NCBI GenBank assembly: GCA_900544875.1 | Contig: UQWS01000008.1 | Coordinates: 11,699-75,698, forward strand | Source of the DNA: an uncultured Collinsella sp. | GTDB lineage: Bacteria; Actinomycetota; Coriobacteriia; Coriobacteriales; Coriobacteriaceae | Direction of reading: 5' to 3' | Length of the DNA stretch: 64,000 nt | In this document: piece after piece, positions 18,167-26,540 of the stretch | How the letters are laid out: each line of letters opens with the position of its first letter | Numbering within the stretch: position 1 is the first letter of the stretch | The notes under the pieces: generated by a model | What the model was told of the DNA's origin: nothing | The model's database searches: none | Seen by the model: the letters and a program-made list of their open reading frames with translations, nothing else | Program-made: the position numbers and the translations under genes

Positions 18167-19543
18167 GTGGAAACCAAGCAATACCCCGACATGGAGTGCG
18201 ACGTTGTCATTGCCGGCTGCGGCGTAGCGGGCCTGTACGCGGCCCTCAACCTGCCGACAAGCACGCGCGTGATCATGCTCTCCAAGGGCGCCGTTGACGA
18301 GTGCGATTCGATGCTCGCGCAGGGCGGCATCTGTGTGCTGCCCGAAGGCTCGGACTACGATGCCTTCTTTGAGGACACCATGCACGCCGGTCATTACGAG
18401 AACCGCCGTGAGAGCGTCGACATCATGATCCGTTCGAGCCGCTCGGTCATCAATGACCTGCTGGCCATGGGCGTGGACTTTGAGCGCAAGGCCGACGGCA
18501 GCCTCGACTTTACCCGCGAGGGCGCGCACAGTCGCCCGCGCATTGCCTTCCATGCCGACATTACGGGCAAGGAGATCACGACCAAGCTGCTCCAGGCCGT
18601 GCGCAAGCTGGATAACGTGCAGATTCTGGAGCACGTGGCCATGACCGACATCCTGACTGCCGAGCGCGATGGGGCCACGGTGTGCACTGGTGTCGTCGCT
18701 GTTGCCGTGGACGAGGACGATTCAGCTCGCCCCGCCGACGAGTTGGCAAATGCCGCCGAGGGCGTGCATGCCGGCGAGCCATTTAAGATCCATGCCCGCC
18801 ACACGCTGTGGGCAACGGGCGGCATCGGCGGCGTATACGACCACTCGACCAACTATCCGCAGCTCACGGGCGATGCCTGCTATATCGCTCAGGAGCATGG
18901 CATTAAGATGGAGCACTTGGACTACGTGCAGATCCACCCCACGGGACTGTTCTCGCCGCAGCCAGGCCGCACCTTCCTGATCAGCGAGAGCTGCCGCGGC
19001 GAGGGCGCAGTTTTACTCAACGCCGCCGGCGAACGCTTTACTGACGAGCTTCAGCCGCGCGATGTGGTCGCTGCCGCTATTCGCGAGCAGATGAAGCTCG
19101 ACGGCACCGAGCACGAGTGGCTGAGCTTTGCCCCCGTCGAGCACGACGTGGTGACCGGGCACTTTGCCAACATCCGCGCGCGCTGCTTGGAGGACGGCCG
19201 CGACATCTTGGACGAGCCCATTCCCGTTACGCCCACGCAGCACTACTTTATGGGCGGCGTGTGGGTCGATAAGGACGGTCGTACTTCGATGCCCGAGCTC
19301 TATGCCGCGGGCGAGACAGCCTGCAACGGCGTTCACGGCAAGAATCGCCTGGCTTCTAACAGCCTGCTCGAGGCGCTGGTCTGGGGTCGCCGTGCCGCCT
19401 GGTACATGCGTACCGGCGAGTCGCTGGCCGTGGAGCAGGCGGGCGAACCCGCGCTCGATGGCCGCCATCGCGCTCTGAGCGCTGACGCCTTGGCAATCGA
19501 TGATTTGGCCCGTGCCGCCGGCACGCAGGCCGTGGAGGAGTAG
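18167..19543 (+). CDS. nadB: L-aspartate oxidase
   Basis: NadB oxidises L-aspartate to iminoaspartate with FAD, the first step of de novo NAD synthesis; fumarate or oxygen is the electron acceptor. It shows the N-terminal dinucleotide-binding motif (GCGVAGLYAAL), SMLAQGGI, the active-site ESCRGEGAVL and the C-terminal NRLASNSLLEALVWG. I chose GTG 18167 because AGGGAGAGG lies 6 nt upstream; the ATG codons at 18116 and 18140 fall in a hairpin and lack a ribosome binding site. The 458-residue product is shorter at the C-terminus than E. coli NadB (about 540), as in many Gram-positives. Confidence 0.93.
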   Translation: METKQYPDMECDVVIAGCGVAGLYAALNLPTSTRVIMLSKGAVDECDSMLAQGGICVLPEGSDYDAFFEDTMHAGHYENRRESVDIMIRSSRSVINDLLAMGVDFERKADGSLDFTREGAHSRPRIAFHADITGKEITTKLLQAVRKLDNVQILEHVAMTDILTAERDGATVCTGVVAVAVDEDDSARPADELANAAEGVHAGEPFKIHARHTLWATGGIGGVYDHSTNYPQLTGDACYIAQEHGIKMEHLDYVQIHPTGLFSPQPGRTFLISESCRGEGAVLLNAAGERFTDELQPRDVVAAAIREQMKLDGTEHEWLSFAPVEHDVVTGHFANIRARCLEDGRDILDEPIPVTPTQHYFMGGVWVDKDGRTSMPELYAAGETACNGVHGKNRLASNSLLEALVWGRRAAWYMRTGESLAVEQAGEPALDGRHRALSADALAIDDLARAAGTQAVEE

Positions 19544-19546
19544 ACC

Positions 19547-20407
19547 ATGAATCCCATTACCATGAAGCTCGTCGTCGATGATCTGATTATGCAGGCCCTG
19601 CGCGAGGACATCACGTTTGAGGACGTGAGCACGGCGAGCGTGTGTCCCACGGCGCGCCCCGCTACGGTGGAGCTCATCGCCAAGGCCGATGGCATCATCG
19701 CCGGTCTGGATGTGTTTGCCCGCACCTTTGAGCTGCTGGATTCGCAGAGCTCGGTGCTGTTTGATGTTGCCGACGGTGACGAGGTGCACGCCGGCGACCA
19801 TGTGGGTCAGGTGCGCGGCGACGCGCGCGTGCTGCTTTCGGGCGAGCGCGTGGCACTCAACTACCTGCAGCGCATGAGCGGCATCGCTACCTACACGCAC
19901 CAGATGGCCGCGGCGCTCGAGGGAACCAAGACCGTGCTCGTCGACACACGCAAGACCACGCCGGGCATGCGCGTGTTCGAGAAGGCCGCGGTCGAGATCG
20001 GCGGCGGCAGCAACCACCGTTACAACCTGTCGACGGCCGTCATGCTCAAGGACAACCATATCGACGCCGCCGGTGGCGTGGCACGCGCGATCGAGATGGC
20101 TCGCGCCCACGCGTCGTTTACCACGACGGTCGAGATTGAGTGCGAGAACCTGGACATGGTGCGCGAGGCCGTGGAGGCCGGTGCCGATATCATTATGCTC
20201 GACAACATGACCCACGGCGACATGGCTGCCGCGATCGAGCTTATCGCCGGCCGCGCCAAGACCGAGTGCTCGGGCAACGTGGACGCGAGCAATATTCGCG
20301 CGCTTGCCGACCTGGGCGTCGACTTTATTAGCTCGGGAGCGCTGACGCACTCTGCGCCGATTCTCGACCTCTCGCTTAAGCACCTGCGTCTGTTGGACGG
20401 TAAATAA
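19547..20407 (+). CDS. nadC: Nicotinate-nucleotide pyrophosphorylase (carboxylating)
   Basis: NadC converts quinolinate and PRPP to nicotinate mononucleotide with loss of CO2. The 286 residues carry the family motifs: substrate-binding TRKTTPGMR, GGGSNHRYNL and KDNH, and the C-terminal barrel with SSGALTHSAP. Start ATG 19547 lies 3 nt after the nadB stop; its stop overlaps the niaR start as TAATG. Confidence 0.95.
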   Translation: MNPITMKLVVDDLIMQALREDITFEDVSTASVCPTARPATVELIAKADGIIAGLDVFARTFELLDSQSSVLFDVADGDEVHAGDHVGQVRGDARVLLSGERVALNYLQRMSGIATYTHQMAAALEGTKTVLVDTRKTTPGMRVFEKAAVEIGGGSNHRYNLSTAVMLKDNHIDAAGGVARAIEMARAHASFTTTVEIECENLDMVREAVEAGADIIMLDNMTHGDMAAAIELIAGRAKTECSGNVDASNIRALADLGVDFISSGALTHSAPILDLSLKHLRLLDGK

Positions 20408-20952
20408 TGGACGCCCGCGAGCGTCGCCGTTCCATCATGGGCGTGCTCGAGGAAGCCACGGGGCCCGTTTCGGGCAGCGCGCTTGCCCGCGAGGTTGGCG
20501 TGAGCCGTCAGGTCGTGGTTCAGGACATTGCCCTGCTGCGCGCCGATGGGCACGATATCGTGGCGACCAATCGCGGCTACGTGCTGCAGGAGGCCCCCAG
20601 CAGCCCCGCCGTGCCCACGCGCTTGGTCAAGGTTCGCCACAGCGTGGAGCAGGCAGGCGATGAGCTCACGAGTATCGTCGACGCCGGAGGCGCCGTGCTC
20701 AACGTGATCGTCAATCACCGCGTGTACGGTAAGATCACGGCCGACCTGGACATTCGCAATCGTCGCGATGTTGAGCGCTACCTGCACGATATCGAGAGCG
20801 GCAAGAGCTTTCCGCTACTAACGGTGACGAGTGGTTACCACTTCCATCGCATCGCGGCGGAGGACGAGCAGACCCTCGACGAGATCGAGGCCATGCTCAA
20901 AGAGAAAGGCTACCTTGCCGATTTAATGCCCTACGAGGATGATTTGTCCTAG
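20407..20952 (+). CDS. niaR: NiaR-type nicotinate-responsive repressor (HTH_11 + 3H domain)
   Basis: 181 residues: an N-terminal winged helix (about 8-60, SGSALAREVGVSRQVVVQDI) and a C-terminal 3H domain with the conserved histidines (RHSVE, NHRVYGK and YHFHRI), the ligand-binding domain of NiaR/YrxA. In the known family, nicotinic acid acts as co-repressor of NAD synthesis and niacin uptake genes. It is the last gene of nadABC-niaR, with a one-base overlap, so it is autoregulated if the operator upstream of nadA is its site. Confidence 0.92.
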   Translation: MDARERRRSIMGVLEEATGPVSGSALAREVGVSRQVVVQDIALLRADGHDIVATNRGYVLQEAPSSPAVPTRLVKVRHSVEQAGDELTSIVDAGGAVLNVIVNHRVYGKITADLDIRNRRDVERYLHDIESGKSFPLLTVTSGYHFHRIAAEDEQTLDEIEAMLKEKGYLADLMPYEDDLS

Positions 20953-20988
20953 CCCGACACCGTCCCAAATTAGCTGCCCACGAATGAA

Positions 20989-21028
20989 AAAAAGGAGGCC
21001 TCCGCGGCGATGCGGAGGCCTCCTTTTT
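20989..21028. terminator. Bidirectional terminator between niaR and ferredoxin
   Basis: A perfect 17-bp stem (20989-21005 with 21012-21028) has a 6-nt loop and runs of A and T at its outer ends, so it can terminate transcription from both converging genes. Confidence 0.92.
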
Positions 21029-21067
21029 GTGCACGGTGTACTTGTGAGTGTGCAAGTGGGGGAGTTG

Positions 21068-21253
21068 TTACTCCTCGACGATCTCGGTGATCGCGCCAGC
21101 GGGGCAAGCGTCCTGGCAAGCGCCACAGGCGACGCAGGAGTCCTCGTCAGCGACGGTGGCGACGTCCTGGAGCTCCAGAACGCCAGCGGGGCAGGAGTCG
21201 ACGCAAACGCCACAAGCGATGCACTCGTCGGCATCAATTACGGGATGAGCCAT
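21068..21253 (-). CDS. 2[4Fe-4S] bacterial ferredoxin
   Basis: A 61-residue clostridial-type ferredoxin with two CxxCxxCxxxCP motifs (CIACGVCVDSCP and CVACGACQDACP) in pseudo-twofold symmetry, a low-potential electron carrier for anaerobic oxidoreductases such as pyruvate:ferredoxin oxidoreductase or hydrogenases. The start is ATG 21253 with a GAGAGGAAA site; in-frame codons to 21319 lie upstream of it. Monocistronic, ended by the shared bidirectional terminator. Confidence 0.95.
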   Translation of the reverse strand: MAHPVIDADECIACGVCVDSCPAGVLELQDVATVADEDSCVACGACQDACPAGAITEIVEE

Positions 21254-21472
21254 GGTAGTTTCCTCTCTGTTGACCGACGCTACAGGCGATGTGCGTCGGT
21301 GTGATTCGGGCAAAAACATACCACGGGAGCGACCGTTTGCAATACCCTCTGACCGGCATCTTCATACCGTTCGCCGAGTATGCCACGGCTTACTAAAAAA
21401 CATGCAGGTGAGGCCGCTGAGCTGCGCAAATGTTAGCTTTAGGTGACTTAAAATATAGGGCGATTGAGCGTG

Positions 21473-21590
21473 CTTGCGGAAAGCACATCCCGTTATTTGG
21501 CCGAAAACCGGGTCGCAGTTTCCGGTTGGACCCGCTAGCGGAAACTGCGACCCGGTATCAGCTCTCAAACCGGGACGAGCTTTCCGCAAG
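21473..21590. repeat. Array A of alternating GGAAA...CCC motifs (nested palindrome)
   Basis: Four copies of a 15-bp motif (about GGAAASYGCRTCCCG) alternate in orientation. The outer pair (21473-21492 and 21571-21590) and the inner pair (21508-21524 and 21539-21555, perfect 17 bp) give a nested cruciform. Related arrays occur at 46435-46607 and 57138-57276. Apart from this array and the dnaK promoter region, I see no gene in 21254-21848. Confidence 0.8.
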
Positions 21591-21712
21591 GCAGCCCTAG
21601 GCGCCCCCGGACGCAAACCTCAGTCAACTCTACATAGATCTCAATAGATCTGCCGAGAACTCAAACAGTGCATTTACCTGCGCATTTGAGAACCTAAACT
21701 CTCAGAGATAAG

Positions 21713-21747
21713 AAATCTTATATGAATTGACTTAGATTTTGTATATT
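21713..21747 (+). promoter_or_regulatory. dnaK promoter/operator with AAATCT-N15-AGATTT palindrome
   Basis: AAATCT (21713-21718), 15 bp, AGATTT (21734-21739), then TGTATATT. The same arms, the same spacing and inner bases TATAT and GACTT occur upstream of clpB (31019-31045). No CIRCE element or classical HAIR (CTTGAGT-N7-ACTCAAG) is present. It is a candidate HspR operator in this lineage. Confidence 0.55.
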
Positions 21748-21848
21748 CCGGCCCATAAGGGGATACACTACATCCTGAAAGACAAGCCGAAGCACCGCGC
21801 GGCAGACCGCCGAGGCGGCGCGAACGCACAAGAGAGAGGGAATTTCTA

Positions 21849-23741
<1,893 letters not shown>

Positions 23742-23743
23742 TC

Positions 23744-24586
23744 ATGTCCGCCCGTAAAGCTCGCACGGAGGCGGCTGCCACCAGCGCCGCCCCCGTTGAC
23801 TCTGAGGAGAAGGACGTGAAGATTCCCGTAGAGGCCGTCGACGATACCGAGGCCAACGAGGCCGAGGCCGCCGAGGCTGCCGAGAACCAGGTAGAGGATT
23901 CCAACAAGGAGGCGACGATGACCGAGGACGAGATGGTGGAAGCTGCTATCCGCGCCGGTGAGGAAGCCGCCGACAACGACTTTAAGCTCAAGTTCGAGCA
24001 GGCCCAAAAGGAGCTTGCCGACGTGCGCCGCGAGCTCGATGCTGCGGCAGAGGCCCAGAAGGCCGCCGAGGATAAGGCAAAGGACGCCACCGAGCGTACC
24101 GCCCGTCTGCAGGCCGACTGGGAGAACTTCCGTCGCCGCACCGCCAACGAGCGCATCGCCGAGCGCGAGCGCGCGACCGAGAAGCTCGTCACCGCGCTGC
24201 TGCCGGTGGTCGACGATATCGAGCGCGCGATCGACCATGCCCGCAGCCAGGAGCTCGCCGACGACTTTAAGCAGTTCGTCGACGGCGTTGACGCGGTGCA
24301 TGCCAAGCTGCTCGATGTGTTTGCTCACGAGGGCGTTGAGCCCATCGACCCCAAGGGCGAGGCGTTCGATCCGCTCGAGCACCAGGCTGTGGGCCGCGTC
24401 GAGGACGCATCGCAGTACGACGAGACCGTCAACGATGTGTACCAGAAGGGCTACCGCATGGCGGATCGCATTCTGCGCTCCGCGATGGTGACGGTGACCT
24501 ACGGTGGCGAGAAGCGCCCCGCACCGGAGCCCGAAGCGGCGCCCGAGGATGCTGCGGCCGATACGGCCGAGAGCACCGAGGAGTAA
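23744..24586 (+). CDS. grpE: Nucleotide exchange factor GrpE
   Basis: GrpE releases ADP from DnaK. The 280-residue protein is longer than typical (about 190) because of an acidic, Ala/Glu-rich N-terminal extension (1-75) and a C-terminal acidic tail. The core has a long coiled coil (about 80-135) and the conserved LQADWENFRRR and beta-domain motif EGVEPIDPKGEAFDPLEHQAV. Start ATG 23744, 2 nt after the dnaK stop. Confidence 0.95.
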   Translation: MSARKARTEAAATSAAPVDSEEKDVKIPVEAVDDTEANEAEAAEAAENQVEDSNKEATMTEDEMVEAAIRAGEEAADNDFKLKFEQAQKELADVRRELDAAAEAQKAAEDKAKDATERTARLQADWENFRRRTANERIAERERATEKLVTALLPVVDDIERAIDHARSQELADDFKQFVDGVDAVHAKLLDVFAHEGVEPIDPKGEAFDPLEHQAVGRVEDASQYDETVNDVYQKGYRMADRILRSAMVTVTYGGEKRPAPEPEAAPEDAAADTAESTEE

Positions 24587-24591
24587 TTGAG

Positions 24592-24623
24592 AAGGGCCCC
24601 GGGGCAACACCCGGGGCCCTTTC
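24592..24623 (+). terminator. Hairpin terminator or attenuator inside the dnaK operon
   Basis: A perfect 12-bp GC-rich stem (24592-24603 with 24610-24621) has a 6-nt loop and then TTTC. It lies 6 bp after grpE, between grpE and dnaJ. It would lower dnaJ-hspR transcription relative to dnaK-grpE. Confidence 0.8.
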
Positions 24624-24693
24624 TGGCCTAGTGCCATATGAAAGCATGAGCCGCCGTCCGCTGGACGGCGGATGAAACAGGAGAGGAGCTACG

Positions 24694-25659
24694 ATGGCTG
24701 CAGGCAAAACCTTCTATGACATCCTGGGCGTATCCAAGAGCGCCTCCGACAAAGAGATCAAGAGCGCGTTTCGCAAGCTCGCGCAAAAATATCACCCCGA
24801 TGCCGGCGGAGACGAGTCCAAGTTCAAGGAGATCAGCGAGGCCTACGAAACGCTTTCGGACGAGAAGAAGCGCAAAGAGTACGACCAGATGCTCATGTTC
24901 GGCGGCATGCCGGGCGCGGGCGGCGCGTATGGCGGCGGCTACGGTGCCGGCGCGGGCGCCAGCGGCTGGGGCGATATCTTCGACAGCATCTTTAGCGGCA
25001 ACGGCGCCTGGGGCAGCGATTGGGGCTCGGGCTTTGCCGGGGCCGCAGGTAATGCCGGTGCGGGCGCGGGCCGCAACCGCGCGCGCAAGGGCGGCGACCT
25101 GTCGCTGACTGTTGACGTAACGGCCGAAGACGCGTTCCGCGGCGTGACGCACAAGGTCACCTACCGCATTCCCTCGACGGGCGAGCAGCAGACCATCACG
25201 GTCTCGGTGCCTGCGGGTGCGGTCGACGGCGGCAAATTGCGTTACAAGCGCCGCGGCGAGTACGGCGTTGCCGGTGGCGAGCGCGGCGACCTGGTCGTGA
25301 CCACGCACGTGGAGGAGCATCCGCTGTTTAAGCGCAAGGGCGCCGATGTGACCATGGAGGTGCCGGTCTCGGTCTACGAGGCGGCGCTCGGCTGCACGGT
25401 GGATGTGCCCACGCCCGGCGGCGCGACGGTTCGTCTGAAGGTGCCCGCTGGCACCCAGACGGGCAAGAAGTTCCGCTTTAAGGAGATGGGCGCGCCCGAC
25501 GTTAAGCATCGCGGCCGTACGGGTGCGCTGCTCGTCGAGATCAAGGTGCAGGTTCCCACGAATCTGTCCGATGACGAGCGCGATGCCATGACCAAGCTGC
25601 GCGAGGCCGACACGCGCGACTATCGCGAGAAGGTCAACCGTTACAAGGCGACGTACTAG
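24694..25659 (+). CDS. dnaJ: DnaJ-type co-chaperone lacking the zinc-finger domain
   Basis: 321 residues: J domain (5-65, with the HPD motif in YHPDAGG), a long Gly/Ala/Trp-rich linker (about 70-130), then two C-terminal beta-barrel domains. The four CxxCxGxG repeats of canonical DnaJ are absent, so it is a type II (DnaJB/CbpA-like) co-chaperone by architecture, although it occupies the dnaJ position in the operon. Start ATG 24694 with AGGAGAGGAG. It stimulates DnaK ATPase and delivers substrates. Confidence 0.92.
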   Translation: MAAGKTFYDILGVSKSASDKEIKSAFRKLAQKYHPDAGGDESKFKEISEAYETLSDEKKRKEYDQMLMFGGMPGAGGAYGGGYGAGAGASGWGDIFDSIFSGNGAWGSDWGSGFAGAAGNAGAGAGRNRARKGGDLSLTVDVTAEDAFRGVTHKVTYRIPSTGEQQTITVSVPAGAVDGGKLRYKRRGEYGVAGGERGDLVVTTHVEEHPLFKRKGADVTMEVPVSVYEAALGCTVDVPTPGGATVRLKVPAGTQTGKKFRFKEMGAPDVKHRGRTGALLVEIKVQVPTNLSDDERDAMTKLREADTRDYREKVNRYKATY

Positions 25660-25731
25660 GGCGGTCGTGGCGCACGCCCGCGCCCGCTGGCTTATGATGG
25701 ACGATAACGAGACGGAAAGGGGTCAGGTAGC

Positions 25732-26148
25732 ATGGCCGAGGACAATAGGAACAAACCGCTGTACATGATCAGCGTGGCGGCCGAGCTGACCGGCATGCAC
25801 CCGCAGACTCTGCGCGTCTACGAGTCCAAGGGCCTGGTGAACCCCCAGCGCTCGGGCGGCAACACGCGCCTGTATTCGCGCGCCGATATCGAGCGCCTGG
25901 AGCTCATCAACCAGCTGACCGACGAGGGCATCAACCTTGCCGGCGTGGTGCGCATCCTCGATATGAAGGAACGCGCCGAGGAGCGTGAGCGCGAGAACGA
26001 GAAGCTCCGCGCCCGCGTGCGCCAGCTCGAGGACGAGCTGCACGAGTATAAGATGCAGAAGAAGATCACCGCCCTGGCCCCGCGCGACGGCTCAGTCAAC
26101 CCCGAGCAAGTCATGCGCAAGCTACTGGGCGCCGGCGGAGATCTCTAG
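25732..26148 (+). CDS. hspR: MerR-family heat-shock repressor HspR
   Basis: 138 residues: MerR-type winged helix at the N-terminus (ISVAAELTGMHPQTLRVYESKGLVNP), RSGGNTRLYS, then a coiled coil (about 75-115, Glu/Arg rich). In actinobacteria HspR sits at the end of the dnaK operon and represses dnaK and clpB; DnaK is its co-repressor. Start ATG 25732 with GAAAGGGG 11 nt upstream. The operator it reads here is not the classical HAIR; see the palindromes before dnaK and clpB. Confidence 0.93.
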   Translation: MAEDNRNKPLYMISVAAELTGMHPQTLRVYESKGLVNPQRSGGNTRLYSRADIERLELINQLTDEGINLAGVVRILDMKERAEERERENEKLRARVRQLEDELHEYKMQKKITALAPRDGSVNPEQVMRKLLGAGGDL

Positions 26149-26288
26149 GGTCCGCCGTTCTGACGAACGGCGGACCAGTTGACGCTGCGCGCCGTCCAGA
26201 GCGACAATTTGTCATTCAAAGGGCAAGGCATGACCAGAAGGTCTATGCCTTGCCTTTTCCATGCCAACTTGTTCGCTCTGGACGGCGC
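26149..26288 (+). terminator. Compound terminator / nested inverted repeats after hspR
   Basis: First, a 12-bp perfect stem with 4-nt loop (26149-26160 with 26165-26176). Then a nested structure follows: outer arms 26189-26207 and 26269-26288 enclose an inner stem (GGCAAGGCAT with ATGCCTTGCC) followed by TTTT. The inner stem with its T tract is a good terminator for the dnaK operon. Confidence 0.75.
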
Positions 26289-26340
26289 TCGCTGTCCGTC
26301 CTCTGCCTGCGGCGTTGCCTTGCTCCGGATGCGGTAGGGT

Positions 26341-26371
26341 AGTCATTGGGGACGTTCTTAAATGACTAGTC
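26341..26371. repeat. Single copy of the AGTCRTT-GGGGACGTTC hairpin repeat
   Basis: AGTCATT (26341-26347) can pair with AATGACT (26361-26367) around a GGGGACGTTCTTA loop. The related element at 42728-42781 has AGTCGTT and AACGACT, a compensatory change. Confidence 0.7.
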
Positions 26372-26411
26372 GAAAGGGGCGCTCTTGCACAAAATCTTCC
26401 GGCCTCGACCG

Positions 26412-26448
26412 GCACGTCCTTTACTTTACCTAGATAAAGTGAACGTGC
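26412..26448 (+). promoter_or_regulatory. Imperfect operator-like palindrome upstream of the hydratase gene
   Basis: GCACGT and ACTTTA are mirrored by TAAAGT and ACGTGC around CCTAGA, with unequal gaps (5 and 2 bp). It lies about 95 bp before the ATG at 26541. The rest of 26289-26540 holds no gene I can support. Confidence 0.4.
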
Positions 26449-26540
26449 AGATTCGTAACCAACTCGCAACCGTTCTATGGCACGATATTGAACGAATGTA
26501 TGCTATGCGCCCAAATCTTTTGGGCAGAGTGGGAGACAGT

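Noticed and set aside
21466..21592. CRISPR array upstream of dnaK
   Set aside because: Units are inverted and of unequal spacing, not direct repeats with unique spacers, and no cas genes are present.
21600..21848. CIRCE element or classical HAIR before dnaK
   Set aside because: No TTAGCACTC-N9-GAGTGCTAA is found, and CTTGAGT-N7-ACTCAAG is absent; only weak CTCAAA/TTTGAG half-sites occur at wrong spacing.
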